Source: Halalkalicoccus sp. CG83 (GTDB lineage Archaea; Halobacteriota; Halobacteria; Halobacteriales; Halalkalicoccaceae). From it: a stretch of 64,000 nucleotides of DNA. Shown here one piece after another: positions 33,890 to 43,405 of the stretch. Positions within the stretch are counted from its first letter, which is position 1; the number at the start of each line of letters is the position of its first letter. The position numbers were made by a program, and so were the translations under genes. Below the pieces are notes generated by a model, which was not told the DNA's origin, searched no databases, and saw nothing but the letters and a program-made list of their open reading frames with translations. Location: positions 62,001 to 126,000 of the forward strand of contig NZ_JAZDDH010000002.1 of assembly GCF_037081715.1 (NCBI RefSeq), written 5' to 3'.

Positions 33890-34963
33890 ATGGGTCATCG
33901 ATCCCACTCAACCGACGAGTCGACGGACCGACGCTTCGACCGTTCACGACGCCGGTTCCTCGCGGGAAGCGCCGCCACGCTCGCGCTTCCGACGGTAGCG
34001 AGCGCGGCCGGCGCGAGCGAGCACGGAGCGGAGACGGACGACGAACTCGAGGCACACGACGTGACCGCCGGAGACGGGCTCCGACTGCGGATCTGGGAGC
34101 GCTCGCCCGACGACCCCGAGGAGGCCGTACTGTTCGTTCACGGCGCGACCTACGGCGGTCGATCGATGTTCGACCCGCCGGTCCCCCAGGAGTACGAGAC
34201 GTGGATGCGGTTCGCCGCGAACCGGGGGCAGGCGGCGTTCGCCGTCGACGTACGCGGCTACGGCGAGAGCGAGCGCCCCGAGTTCGTCATGCGAAACGGC
34301 GAGCCCCCGGTGCGTGCGACGAGGGCCGCCTGTGACGTCGCCGACGCGCTCGCGTGGATCGGCGAGCGGTTCGACCGCGTTCACCTCGTCGGCGTCTCCT
34401 GGGGGACGATGATCGCCGGAACGCTGTTCGACGATCACGATCCGGAGGTCGTCTCGCTCGTCCAGGGGGCGCCGGTCTACGACCTCAGTCCCGAGCTCCG
34501 CGAGGCGTTCGATCACGACGGTACCTCCTATCGGACCGTCACGAAGCCCGAGGTCGAGGAGCGCTGGAACGCCCAGATCCCCGAGGACGCGGATCCCGCG
34601 GCCTTCCGCGGGGCCGACCCCGACGACGACTTCGTGCTGGACGCGGTCTGGGAAGCCCTCCACGACTCGGGCCAGCGTGCGAGCGAGGAGGAGATCCTCG
34701 CGCCCAACGGCACCCTCGAGGACGTCCAGCAGTCGCCGGTGTACGACGCCGCGGCGATCGACGTGCCGACGCTGATCGCACGGCCGTCGCTCGACACCAC
34801 CTCGACCCGCGAGGACGCGCTGGCGCTCTACGACGCGCTCGAGGTACCCGAAGGGCGTGCCGAGTACGCCGAGTTCGACGGCGCAACCCACATGATCCAC
34901 CTCGAACGCCGCCGTCACGCGCTCTACGACGCCGTTCACGGCTTCCAGGGGCGCGCGCCGTAA
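33890..34963 (+). CDS. Tat-exported alpha/beta hydrolase
   Basis: A 357-aa alpha/beta hydrolase with a twin-Arg signal (RSRRRFLAGSAATLALPTVASA). Seen: oxyanion region VLFVHGATYGG, nucleophile elbow VGVSWGTMIAG (Ser), and a C-terminal His in DGATHMIHLE; the Asp is probably in DVPTLIARPSLD. The substrate is an ester or peptide of unknown kind. Start at the ATG 33890, about 20 bp after CTTTTATC; a TTG 6 bp earlier is less likely. Confidence 0.85.
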   Translation: MGHRSHSTDESTDRRFDRSRRRFLAGSAATLALPTVASAAGASEHGAETDDELEAHDVTAGDGLRLRIWERSPDDPEEAVLFVHGATYGGRSMFDPPVPQEYETWMRFAANRGQAAFAVDVRGYGESERPEFVMRNGEPPVRATRAACDVADALAWIGERFDRVHLVGVSWGTMIAGTLFDDHDPEVVSLVQGAPVYDLSPELREAFDHDGTSYRTVTKPEVEERWNAQIPEDADPAAFRGADPDDDFVLDAVWEALHDSGQRASEEEILAPNGTLEDVQQSPVYDAAAIDVPTLIARPSLDTTSTREDALALYDALEVPEGRAEYAEFDGATHMIHLERRRHALYDAVHGFQGRAP

Positions 34964-34990
34964 CGTCCCGATCCGATCTCGTTCGGACGA

Positions 34991-35248
34991 TCAGATCTGG
35001 CGAATCCAGACGCCATCGTCGTCGACGCGATCGATCGCCGCGTCGTCCAGGTCGTAGGTTCGATTCCTCCCGTCGCCCTCGTCATTTCCGTCGTCCCAGC
35101 CGAGTGCCTCCTTGATCGCGTCGGTGATCCCCTCGTCGCTCTCGACGCTCGCCCGTCCGTCGCTCACGTCCGAGACGGTGCCGATCCGCTCGCCGTCCGC
35201 GGTTCTGACCGGCTTGTCGCGGTCCTCGTCGGTGAACTCGTGTGCCAT
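34991..35248 (-). CDS. Small PRC-barrel-like acidic protein
   Basis: An 85-aa acidic protein (MAHEFTDEDRDKPVRTADGERIGTVSDVSDGRASVES...) whose first 45 residues follow the PRC-barrel pattern (G-x-x-V-x-T-x-D-G-x-x-I-G-x-V). The C-terminal segment (TYDLDDAAIDRVDDDGVWI) completes the barrel-like strand. Such proteins are common in haloarchaea and of unclear role. Confidence 0.75.
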   Translation of the reverse strand: MAHEFTDEDRDKPVRTADGERIGTVSDVSDGRASVESDEGITDAIKEALGWDDGNDEGDGRNRTYDLDDAAIDRVDDDGVWIRQI

Positions 35249-35664
35249 ACCTCCCCTATCCACGGAACACACCTCTCGCTGTGGGTGACGATCGCAAGGG
35301 CGTTTTCAACCACCCTTCTCCTCTTCCCGGCCCCACCTTACGATTCATCGAGCTTCGGTACGAGAGAACCCATCAGCCCGCGTTCGTTCACGCGAGCAGG
35401 AGCCCTCGTCCACGACCGAGATCGGACCGCCTCGACTCATCGGGACGCTCGTACTGCCGAGGGAGGCGTTTAACCGGCCGCTCAGTTGGCGTGTTCATCG
35501 CCGAGAGGTTCATCGGCTACCGACGAGTCCAGGGGAGGTGTGCCGAAGAGAGGGCCCGTATCCGGACCGTTCCGTTGTGTAGAGACAGCGCAGCCGCTAA
35601 CCGGGGTACCGGATGATATGCCCCCAGTTCCCAAACGGTTCCGTAGTACACGTCCGATTACGTC
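35249..35664. other. Intergenic stretch without a supportable gene
   Basis: 416 bp. No convincing coding signal on either strand. The frames present are Arg/Pro-rich or extensions of antisense frames. The 3' part must contain the promoter of the M29-like gene at 35665. Confidence 0.4.
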
Positions 35665-36654
35665 ATGATGCGCGAACTCGAGTACAGCGTCGTCTGTCGT
35701 GAGGTCATCGAAGCGGTCGGCGAGGTAACGGCCGATGAGGAGGTCCTCATCGTCACTGATCCGCTGATGGTCGATATCGCCCGCCCGCTCGCCGCTGCGT
35801 CCCGTGGTCTCGGCGCACCGACGTCCATCGTCGTCAAACCGCGTCTCGAGGCGCACAACGTCGAACCGCCATCCGCTGTAGCGGGCGCCATGCGGAACGC
35901 GGACGTCGTCTTCGACGTGGGAACGCACGACGTCGCCCACACGGACGCTCGCCGGGCGGCCTCGAACGCCGGCACCCGGTTCGTGTTGATGCGTGGAATC
36001 ACCGAGGAGGTGCTGATCGATCAGATGGATACGGATTACGACGACCTCCGCCGCGTGACCCGCGCGGTCTCGGCGATCCAGACCGCCGCCGAGTCGGCGC
36101 GGGTGAGGAGCGCTCGAGGCACGGATCTGACGCTCGATCTGACCGGCCGAAGCGGATTCCCCATCGATGACGGATTCGATGCGGGGCTCGTCGTGCTGCC
36201 GGCCGGCAAGTCCGCGATCACGCCCGTCGAGGGGAGTGCACAGGGAACCGTGGTCGTCGATTACTCCATCGATTCCATCGGCCGGCTCGATGAGCCGGTC
36301 GAACTCACGATCGATGACGGTCGCGTGACTGCCATCTCGGGCGGCCCGCAGGCGCAGGACCTTCGCGACCTCGTCGAATCCAAGGGCGAGTGTGCGCGGA
36401 ACGTCGCCGAGGGCCCGTCCATCGGAACGAATTCGGAGGTGAGCCTCACGGGGAACCAGGCTACGGACAAGAAGAAGCGGGGAACGATGCACATCGCCAT
36501 CGGCGACAACGTGACCCTCGGGGGCGAGGTCGAGTGCGACGTCCACCTCGATATGACGCTCTCGGAAGCGACCGTCACGTTTGACGGATTCACCGTCCTC
36601 GATGCGGGACGGTTCCGACGCCAAGCGGTGATAGACCACGCCGCCGAGTTGTGA
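35665..36654 (+). CDS. M29/NicX-like aminopeptidase-family protein
   Basis: A 329-aa protein of the thermophilic M29 aminopeptidase/NicX superfamily: N-terminal Rossmann-like part (EVLIVTDPLMVDIARPLAAASRGLGAPTSIVV), central domain, and C-terminal half with MHIAIGDNVTLGGEVECDVHLDMTLSEATVTFDG, which carries the His/Asp/Glu metal-site region. Codon use shows more A/T in third positions than the flanking genes, hinting at transfer. Convergent with a second M29-family gene at 36983. Peptidase versus dioxygenase activity cannot be told apart here. Confidence 0.8.
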   Translation: MMRELEYSVVCREVIEAVGEVTADEEVLIVTDPLMVDIARPLAAASRGLGAPTSIVVKPRLEAHNVEPPSAVAGAMRNADVVFDVGTHDVAHTDARRAASNAGTRFVLMRGITEEVLIDQMDTDYDDLRRVTRAVSAIQTAAESARVRSARGTDLTLDLTGRSGFPIDDGFDAGLVVLPAGKSAITPVEGSAQGTVVVDYSIDSIGRLDEPVELTIDDGRVTAISGGPQAQDLRDLVESKGECARNVAEGPSIGTNSEVSLTGNQATDKKKRGTMHIAIGDNVTLGGEVECDVHLDMTLSEATVTFDGFTVLDAGRFRRQAVIDHAAEL

Positions 36655-36982
36655 CGGCGTCCCGAATCACGGAGCTGATTCCGTCTCTCATCTCCGTTCC
36701 ACCGCTACAGTATGACTTCGTGATGAATACCGCTCTGGGTCCGGTACGCGATTCTGGGACGGTAGGCAGGGTACGATCCGTCGTTACTCGTTTTCCTCCG
36801 TCGCCTCTTCGATTTGATACGAATCCGCTCGATCCCGCGAACCCTGCACGAAAACCGATTCGCTACTTCTCGAACCCCTCCTCCCAGCGGAACCGGCCGT
36901 TTCGCTGGACGACCTACGCGCACCGTTTTCCGCTCGCTCGCTCGTGCTCACTCGCGCAAAACCCTGCACGGAAAAGAACCGT
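36655..36982. other. Intergenic region between two convergent M29-type genes
   Basis: 328 bp with no gene. The right half holds a diverged second copy of the end of the minus-strand peptidase gene (see 36841-37035) and a CGCTCGCTCGCTCGTGCTCA low-complexity spacer. Confidence 0.6.
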
Positions 36983-37035
36983 CTACCCCTCGAACCCGTC
37001 CTCCCATTGGAATCGACCGTTCCGCTGGACCACCT
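36841..37035. repeat. Diverged direct repeat carrying two alternative 3' ends of the peptidase gene
   Basis: Copies of about 75 bp at 36841-36915 and 36961-37035, exactly 120 bp apart, both starting ACCCTGCACG and ending GCTGGAC(G/C)ACCT, about 77% identical by eye. On the minus strand the real gene ends VVQRNGRFQWEDGFEG-stop. The outer copy reads VVQRNGRFRWEEGFEK-stop. Changes are conservative, as between alleles. Confidence 0.8.
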
Positions 37036-38074
37036 CGTCGTCGATCTCCAGCTCTCCCTCGCTCACGTCGGTGATCAGGTCGACGTGGACCGCGCTCTCG
37101 TTTCCGGCCTCCCCATCGGGCAGGTTCGAGTCGTAGGCCCGCCCGAGCGCGAGGTGGACGGTGTCGCCCATCTTCTCGTCGAACAGCACGTTGTCGGTGT
37201 AGCGATCGATGCCGCGGTTCATCCCGATGCCGAGTTCGCCGAGTCGGCGCGCACCCTCGTCGGTCCCGAGCACCGTCTCGAGCACGTCCTCGTTGGCCCC
37301 CGCCTCGTAATCGACCACCTCGCCGTCCTCGAACCGCAGGTACACGTCCCGTAGACGCCTCCCGTTCACCGTCATCGGGACGTCGAAGAAGACCTCGCCC
37401 TCGGTGTCGTCGGGTGCCGTAAACACCTCTCCCGAGGGAAGGTTGTGCGAGTCGTAGGCCACGCTCGCAGCGGAGTTAACGGCCGTCCGACCCTCGATCG
37501 ACATCGTCAGGTCGGTGTCCTCCTTCACGAGTCGGACCTCGCTTCCCTCGTCGAGCAGCTCCTTCATCCGCGCCATCTCCCCGGCGAGGGACTCCCAGTC
37601 GCGCAGCATCGCGCCGTAGGCGAACGCCTGGTACTCCTCGTAGGCCATGCCGGCCTGCTGGGCGAGGCTCCGCGTCGGATGAACGGTCGAGACCCAGTCG
37701 GTCGCCATGCGCGCCTCCCGGACCTCGGCGCTCGCGCTGGCGTATTCCTGACGGACGTCGCCGGGGACGTCCGCGGTCGCGCTCGTGTTGCGCCCGCCAC
37801 CCAGTCGGAGGTAGACGTCGGCGTTCTCCACCAGCGCGAGTTCGTGGACGCCGGCCTCGAACTCGCCGTCATGGGCGGTGAGATACGCCCGGGTGACCTC
37901 GGCGGAGTCGTAGGTCGCGACGAGGTTCGCACCCCGCTCGCCGAGTTCCTCGGCGACGGCGACCGCCAGGTCGTGGGCGCCCTCCGCGACCGAGAGGACG
38001 ACGTCGTCGCCCCGTTCGACCCGCGCGCTCCAGTCGACCAGCACCTCTGCGTGTTCGTGGATACGTTCGTCCAT
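36983..38074 (-). CDS. M29-type aminopeptidase
   Basis: A 363-aa member of the thermophilic aminopeptidase (M29, AmpS/AmpT) family. Seen: VDWSARVERGDDVVLSV start, LATDWVSTVHPT-like MATDWVSTVHPTRSLAQQAGM, NLPSGEVFTAPDDTEGEVFFDVPM (the GEV metal-site motif), ELGIGMNRGIDRYTDNVLFDEKMGDTVHLALG and ESAVHVDLI (His-x-Asp). It probably trims peptides in the cytoplasm with a two-metal centre. Its 3' end is duplicated downstream with divergence. Confidence 0.9.
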   Translation of the reverse strand: MDERIHEHAEVLVDWSARVERGDDVVLSVAEGAHDLAVAVAEELGERGANLVATYDSAEVTRAYLTAHDGEFEAGVHELALVENADVYLRLGGGRNTSATADVPGDVRQEYASASAEVREARMATDWVSTVHPTRSLAQQAGMAYEEYQAFAYGAMLRDWESLAGEMARMKELLDEGSEVRLVKEDTDLTMSIEGRTAVNSAASVAYDSHNLPSGEVFTAPDDTEGEVFFDVPMTVNGRRLRDVYLRFEDGEVVDYEAGANEDVLETVLGTDEGARRLGELGIGMNRGIDRYTDNVLFDEKMGDTVHLALGRAYDSNLPDGEAGNESAVHVDLITDVSEGELEIDDEVVQRNGRFQWEDGFEG

Positions 38075-38148
38075 GGCCGAGAAGCGCACAGCGGGGAGAA
38101 AAGGGCGGCGGTCGCGACGATCGCGGGGTCATAGCGGTCAGCGCCGTC

Positions 38149-38583
38149 CTACCGCTCGTCGGACGCGTAGCCGGGTGACTGCTCCTCGATGACCTTCGCG
38201 GCCTCCTCGAGCTCCTCGGCGCTCGTCGCGATCACGTCGTCGAGCGAGACGATCCCCTCGAGCTGGCCCTCGTCGTCGACGACCGGCAGCCGGCGGACCT
38301 TCGCGTCGCCGAACGCCGTCGCCAGCTCGTAGGCCCCGGTGTCGGCGGCCACCGTCTCGGGATCCTCGCTCATCAGGTCCTCCGCGACCAGCGAGCTCAC
38401 GTCGTCCTCCTGGCCGACCGCCAGCGCGATCGTTCGGTCGGTGACGATCCCGACCGGCGCGCCGTCCTCGACGACGACGACCGAGCCGACTCGCTCGTCG
38501 TTCATCGTCTCCGAGATCTCGCTCACTTCGGCGTCTCTCTCCACCGTTATGACGTCCTCTCTGGCGAGATCTAGAACGGGCAT
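38149..38583 (-). CDS. Two-CBS-domain protein
   Basis: A 144-aa protein of two CBS motifs: residues ~7-60 (VITVERDAEVSEISETMNDERVGSVVVVEDGAPVGIVTDRTIA) and ~72-130 (MSEDPETVAADTGAYELATAFGDAKVRRLPVVDDEGQLEGIVSLDDVI). CBS pairs bind adenosine nucleotides and act as sensors; the partner here is unknown. Stand-alone gene downstream of valS on the same strand. Confidence 0.92.
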   Translation of the reverse strand: MPVLDLAREDVITVERDAEVSEISETMNDERVGSVVVVEDGAPVGIVTDRTIALAVGQEDDVSSLVAEDLMSEDPETVAADTGAYELATAFGDAKVRRLPVVDDEGQLEGIVSLDDVIATSAEELEEAAKVIEEQSPGYASDER

Positions 38584-38667
38584 TGCAGTCGTCGGTTCGG
38601 CGGTGAGGCACGTAAGAAACGGGGTTGCGATGGCTGAGGTTTTACGACGACGGGTCGAGACGCTCGC

Positions 38668-41316
38668 TCAGGGGAAGACGAGCACGGTCGCGCCGTCCGT
38701 CTCGAGCACCGCGACCTCCTCGCCGCCCTCGGCGCGGTGTTCCTCGCGGATCTCGACCGCCTCGCCCGGCAGGGTGACCGTCTCGCCCTCGACCTCCAGT
38801 TCGATCTCGTCGTCGAGGGACTTCTGGCGCTCGATATCGGTGGGATCGCTCTCCTCGAGCGCCTTGAGGACCGCACCCGCCCGATCGCGGAACTCCGGGC
38901 CGATCACGCTTCGATCGGGGTCGACCTCCACGGGGACGAGTTCGACGTCCGGTCGTCCCTCCTCGACGTAGACCGGGGCGTTGATCGTCTCGCTCAGGTC
39001 GTAGGTGTCGAGCGCGTCGATCGACTCGGGGTAGACCTCGATCCGATCGAGCTCGGCGTTGAGCGCCATCCCCGCCTCTGACTTCCAGCCACGGACCGCG
39101 CTCGCGACCGCCGCGATGGTGCCGCCGACCGCCGTAGCCTCCTCCCGGTCCCAGTCGATCCTGACCGCGGGCCACTCGGCGGCGTGGACGCTCTCCTCGA
39201 CGCCGGGGAGCTCGTTCCAGATCTCCTCGGTCACGAACGGTGAGAACGGCGAGAGCATCCGCAGTGATCCCGAAAGCGCAGTGTAGAGCGCGTGGCGGGC
39301 GGCGTTTCGCTCGCCCGGTCGGCCCTCGTAGAGTCGGCCCTTCACCAGCTCGAGGTAGTCGTCGGCCAGGTCGTGCCAGACGAACTCCCGGATCGTTCGG
39401 AGCGCGCTATCGAACCGGTAGGCGGCCATGTCCTCCTCGACCTCGTTCGCGACGCGATCGAGCTCGGTCAGGATCCACTTGTCGGCGGCGCGGTAGGCGG
39501 GTGCGTCGATGGCGGGAGTGTCCTCGTCGAGGTGGCCGTCGGCGAACCGGCTGATGTTCCAGAGCTTCGTGAGGAAGCGCGAGGCGCTGGTGACCTCCTT
39601 CGACTGGAACTGGATGTCGCTTCCGGGTTGCCCTCCAAGGGCGATCGCCTGACGGAAGGCGTCGGCGCCGTGCTCCTCGACGACCTCCTCGGGCTGGACG
39701 AAGTTGCCTCGGGATTTGGACATCTTGTTGCCGTCCTCGCCGAACACCATGCCGTTGATCAGCGCCTCTTCCCAGGGGATCTCCCCCTCGAGCGCCGCCG
39801 TCCGGAGGATCGTGTAGAACGCCCACGTGCGGATGATGTCGTGGCCCTGCTCGCGCAGTTGAACCGGCGAGAAGTCGGCCTCGGGCCAGCCCGCGACGTG
39901 CATCGCCGAGATGGAGGAGTCCATCCAGGTGTCCATCACGTCGGTCTCGCCGCGCCACTCGTCGCTCCCGCAGTCAGAACAGGCCGCGTCGGGGCCCTCG
40001 CGCGTCGGCTCGACGGGAAGCTCCTCGCTCTCGGCGACCCGGACGTTGCCACACTCCTCGCAGAACCACGCGGGGATCGGAGTGGCGAAGACGCGCTGGC
40101 GGGAGATGACCCAGTCCCACTCCATGCCCTCGGTCCACTCCTCCAGACGGGCGTACATGTGTTCGGGAATCCACTCGATCTCCCGAGCGTTCGAGAGGAT
40201 CTCCTCCTGGTCGACCCGGATGAACCACTGCTCCTTCGAGAGGATCTCGATCGGCGTGTCACAGCGCCAGCAGGTTCCCACGGACTGCTCGACGACCTCC
40301 TCGCCCTGGAGGTAGCCGCTCTTCTGGAGCGCCGAGGGGATCCGATCCTTCGCCTCCTCGATACTGAGCCCCTCGAACTCCGTGGCGCGCTCGTTGAGGT
40401 GGCCGTCCTCGGTCAGCACGGTCCTGAGGGGCAGGTCGTACTCGGCCCACCAGTCGACGTCCTGCTTGTCCCCGAACGTACAGATCATCACCGCGCCGGT
40501 GCCGAACTCCGAGTCGACCTCCTCGTCCTCGATGAGCTCGACCTCCTGGCCGAACAGCGGTACGTCGAACGTCTCGCCCACTCGGTCGCCGTAGCGGTCG
40601 TCGTCGGGATCGACCGCGACTGCGACGCACGCCGGAAGCAGCTCCGGTCGGGTCGTGGCGATCTCGATGTCCGTCTCGCCGTCGTCGTCCGCCCGCGACT
40701 CCTCCGGCGGAGCCGCGCCGTCGAACCGGATCGTGTAGAGGGTGCCGCCGCGGTCCTCGTTCTCGACCTCGGCGTCGGCGATCGCCGTCTCACAGCGCGG
40801 ACACCAGTTGACGGGGTGTTCGTCCCGGTAGACGTACTCGCGCTCGCTCATCTCGACGAACGAGCGCTGGGTCTTCCCCCAGTAGTCGGGGTCCATCGTC
40901 TTGTACTCGTGGTCCCAGTCCTGGGAGAAGCCGAGCAGCCCCATCGTCTCCTTCATCGCGTCGATCTGCTCCTCGGTGTGCTCGATGCAGAGCTCGCGAA
41001 ACTCCTCGCGCGAGACGTCGGTGCGGTGGATGTCGTGGTTCTCCTCGACCTTCACCTCGGTGGGCAGACCGTGGCAGTCCCAGCCCTGTGGGAACAGCAC
41101 GTCCTCGCCCTGCAGTCGGTGAAAGCGCGCGGCGAAGTCCATGTAACACCAGCCCAGCGCGTTCCCGATGTGGAGGTTGCCAGTCGGGTACGGCGGCGGC
41201 GTGTCGATCACGTAGTCTGGGTGCTCCTCCTCGTCGGCGTAGCCGTAGACGTCCGAGTCCTGCCAGCGCTCGCGCCAGCGAGGCTCGACGCTTGCGGGGT
41301 CGTAACTATCGTTCAT
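38668..41316 (-). CDS. valS: Valyl-tRNA synthetase
   Basis: Class I aminoacyl-tRNA synthetase charging tRNA-Val (882 aa). Seen: [17 protein letters not shown] (HIGH motif as HIGN at residues 49-52), the editing (CP1) domain with [19 protein letters not shown], the zinc-type cysteines CEECGN and [17 protein letters not shown] near residue 530, and an anticodon-binding helical domain. It lacks the long C-terminal coiled coil of bacterial ValS, as usual in archaea. Confidence 0.97.
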   Translation of the reverse strand: MNDSYDPASVEPRWRERWQDSDVYGYADEEEHPDYVIDTPPPYPTGNLHIGNALGWCYMDFAARFHRLQGEDVLFPQGWDCHGLPTEVKVEENHDIHRTDVSREEFRELCIEHTEEQIDAMKETMGLLGFSQDWDHEYKTMDPDYWGKTQRSFVEMSEREYVYRDEHPVNWCPRCETAIADAEVENEDRGGTLYTIRFDGAAPPEESRADDDGETDIEIATTRPELLPACVAVAVDPDDDRYGDRVGETFDVPLFGQEVELIEDEEVDSEFGTGAVMICTFGDKQDVDWWAEYDLPLRTVLTEDGHLNERATEFEGLSIEEAKDRIPSALQKSGYLQGEEVVEQSVGTCWRCDTPIEILSKEQWFIRVDQEEILSNAREIEWIPEHMYARLEEWTEGMEWDWVISRQRVFATPIPAWFCEECGNVRVAESEELPVEPTREGPDAACSDCGSDEWRGETDVMDTWMDSSISAMHVAGWPEADFSPVQLREQGHDIIRTWAFYTILRTAALEGEIPWEEALINGMVFGEDGNKMSKSRGNFVQPEEVVEEHGADAFRQAIALGGQPGSDIQFQSKEVTSASRFLTKLWNISRFADGHLDEDTPAIDAPAYRAADKWILTELDRVANEVEEDMAAYRFDSALRTIREFVWHDLADDYLELVKGRLYEGRPGERNAARHALYTALSGSLRMLSPFSPFVTEEIWNELPGVEESVHAAEWPAVRIDWDREEATAVGGTIAAVASAVRGWKSEAGMALNAELDRIEVYPESIDALDTYDLSETINAPVYVEEGRPDVELVPVEVDPDRSVIGPEFRDRAGAVLKALEESDPTDIERQKSLDDEIELEVEGETVTLPGEAVEIREEHRAEGGEEVAVLETDGATVLVFP

Positions 41317-41520
41317 GGGGTGTGTCTCTCTACTGAGCGTAAGTGGATTGCGTTGTCGAATCGATCGCTAACGACGTACTACCGACTGGGTCACGCTCAT
41401 GCGCGAGTCCAGCGGGCGGGCTCGCATAAGCCTTCCCGTCGCAGCGACACGGCGAGGGCCGTCGTCCCGTTCGGCCCGCGAACCACAACCGATACCTTCG
41501 ACCCCGCGCCATCGCCGAGC

Positions 41521-42432
41521 ATGCAACTGGGCGTCATCGGACTCGGACGGATGGGCCGGATCGTCGTCGATCGGTGTCTCGACGCGGGCCACGACGTCGT
41601 CGCGTTCGACCTCTCGGCGGAGGCGACCGCGCGGGCGGCGGAGGCCGGCGCGGAGGCGGCCGACTCCGTCGAGGATCTCTGTGACCGGCTCGAGGCGGGC
41701 GAGGAGGGCGGACGGCGGATCTGGCTGATGGTTCCCGCCGGGGAGGCCGTCGACGCCACCCTCGCGGATCTCGAACCCTACCTCACGAGCGAGGACGTCG
41801 TCGTCGACGGCGGCAACTCCCACTTCGAGGCCTCCGTCCGGCGAGCCGAGGCCACGGAGGCGGCGTATCTCGACTGTGGGACCTCCGGCGGGCCCGCCAG
41901 CGCCGAGGCGGGCTTCTCGCTGATGGTCGGCGGACCCCGGCCCGCCTACGAGGCGCTCACCCCGGTGTTCGACGCCGTCGCGACCGGCCCCGAGGGCCAC
42001 GACCGGATGGGACCCTCGGGGGCGGGCCACTACGTGAAGATGGTCCACAACGGCGTCGAGTACGCGCTGATGCAGGCCTACGGCGAGGGGTTCGAACTGC
42101 TCCACGAGGGCCGCTACGATCTCGACCTCGAGAGCGTCGCCCGGACGTGGAACAACGGCGCGGTCATCCGGTCGTGGCTGCTCGAGCTCTGCGAGGAGGC
42201 GTTCCGCGAGGAGGGCATCGATCTGGGCGACGTCGACGACTACGTCGCCGGCGGCTCGACCGGGACGTGGACCGTCCAGGAGGCGCTCGAACAGGAGATC
42301 GCGCTGCCGATCATCTACCAGGCGCTCGCCGAGCGCTTTGGCTCCCGAGCGGATGAGGGTCGGTTCTCGCGGCGGCTCTCGAACCGCCTGCGTTACGGCT
42401 TCGGCCGCCACGAGGTCGCTCGAAGGGAGTGA
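41521..42432 (+). CDS. gnd: 6-phosphogluconate dehydrogenase (decarboxylating), short type
   Basis: A 303-aa NAD(P)-dependent 6-phosphogluconate dehydrogenase of the GndA/YqeC type. Seen: MQLGVIGLGRMGRIVVDR nucleotide-binding motif, VDGGNSHFEAS, the catalytic DCGTSGGPASAEAGFSLMVGG, GPSGAGHYVKMVHNGVEYALMQ (Lys/Asn) and VAGGSTGTWTVQEAL. This type serves the oxidative pentose-phosphate route in haloarchaea. The stop at 42430-42432 is followed by a diverged copy of the gene end. Confidence 0.93.
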   Translation: MQLGVIGLGRMGRIVVDRCLDAGHDVVAFDLSAEATARAAEAGAEAADSVEDLCDRLEAGEEGGRRIWLMVPAGEAVDATLADLEPYLTSEDVVVDGGNSHFEASVRRAEATEAAYLDCGTSGGPASAEAGFSLMVGGPRPAYEALTPVFDAVATGPEGHDRMGPSGAGHYVKMVHNGVEYALMQAYGEGFELLHEGRYDLDLESVARTWNNGAVIRSWLLELCEEAFREEGIDLGDVDDYVAGGSTGTWTVQEALEQEIALPIIYQALAERFGSRADEGRFSRRLSNRLRYGFGRHEVARRE

Positions 42433-42585
42433 TCGGCCACGAACGAAGCGAGCGTAGCGACGGCCGACCGGAAGGCGGTCGTCGCGCTTTTCGCCCACGT
42501 TTCGCCGAGGGCTGGTAAAGCCAGCCCGTAGCGCAAAAGGTGGACGGCTCCGGCCGCCACGAGGTCGCTCGACGCGAGGAGAGCG
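42397..42585. repeat. Duplicated 3' end of gnd with spacer
   Basis: Gene end at 42397 (GGCTTCGGCCGCCACGAGGT...) recurs at 42546 (GGCTCCGGCCGCCACGAGGT...), 149 bp apart. The second copy reads GRHEVARREESAPAG instead of GRHEVARRE-stop. The spacer carries GCGCTTTTCGCCCACGTTT, a hairpin GGGCTGG-TAAAG-CCAGCCC at 42509-42527, and GCGCAAAAGGTGGAC. Confidence 0.75.
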
Positions 42586-42625
42586 CGCCGGCCGGCGTGA
42601 CGTCGAGCCCGGCAGCGACGCGCGT

Positions 42626-43303
42626 TCAGACGCGGTAGACCTCGCCCCGGTCGTACTCCAGGGTGGTCGCCACTCGGTCGGCGAGCTTCCGGTCGAACTC
42701 CCGCTCGAGTATCCACAGCGCCAGATCGATCCCCGAGGTGACCCCGCCCGCGGTCAGCACGTCGCCGTCGTCCACGACGCGAGGCACCGCCTCGCTCATG
42801 CGGCCAGAGGAACCCCGCTCCTCGCCGTCCACGACACGAGGTACGCCAGAACCCCCATCGTCGTCCCGCGCCTCGACCACCTCGGCCGCGGTCTCGCGCA
42901 GGTCCTCGAGCGCGCCCGCGTGGGTGATCGCGGGCCGGCCGTCGAGCAGTCCGGCGCGTTCGAGCAGCATCGCGCCCGTGCAGACCGAGGCGAGCGTCGC
43001 GCCGGCGTCGTGTTTCGCCCGTAGAACCGGCGGAAGCTCGTTGCGCCGGTACTCGCCCCAGGTCCCCCGGTCGTCGCGTCCGTTCCAGCCGCCGCCGGGG
43101 ACGACGAGCAGGTCCGGCTCCTCGAGAACGCCGTCGGGTTCGACGCGCAGTCCGTGGCTCGCGGCCACCCGATCGACCGGCTCGCGGGTGACCGTCGAGA
43201 CGTCGAGATCCGCGCCACGGTCTGCGGCGGTCGCGAACGTCTCGTAGGGCCCGATCGCGTCGAGCTCGTCGAACCCCTCGTACAGCAGAACGTCGACGTC
43301 CAT
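42626..43303 (-). CDS. DJ-1/PfpI-family protein
   Basis: A 225-aa class-I glutamine-amidotransferase-like protein. Seen: MDVDVLLYEGFDELDAIGPYETFA (Glu/Asp start motif), LLVVPGGGWNGRDDRG and the nucleophile Cys in LASVCTGAMLLERAGLLDG, TAGGVTSGIDLALWILE. It is of the isocyanide-hydratase/transcription-factor-like branch, without a DNA-binding domain. A ~35-residue Arg/Glu/Gly-rich insert lies near residue 155-190. Function uncertain. Confidence 0.87.
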   Translation of the reverse strand: MDVDVLLYEGFDELDAIGPYETFATAADRGADLDVSTVTREPVDRVAASHGLRVEPDGVLEEPDLLVVPGGGWNGRDDRGTWGEYRRNELPPVLRAKHDAGATLASVCTGAMLLERAGLLDGRPAITHAGALEDLRETAAEVVEARDDDGGSGVPRVVDGEERGSSGRMSEAVPRVVDDGDVLTAGGVTSGIDLALWILEREFDRKLADRVATTLEYDRGEVYRV

Positions 43304-43405
43304 GTTCGGCTATCGACGACGGCGACCGTAGCCTTTACTCCACCATCGCGTTCGGACCCCATCCGGATCGATCTCTTCCGCGTGGCGCCGGTCTACGTCG
43401 ATCCG

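Noticed and set aside
39292-42432. Plus-strand open frame of 1046 codons
   Set aside because: It is antisense to valS for most of its length and only becomes real at 41521, where gnd starts; long antisense frames are usual in high-GC DNA.
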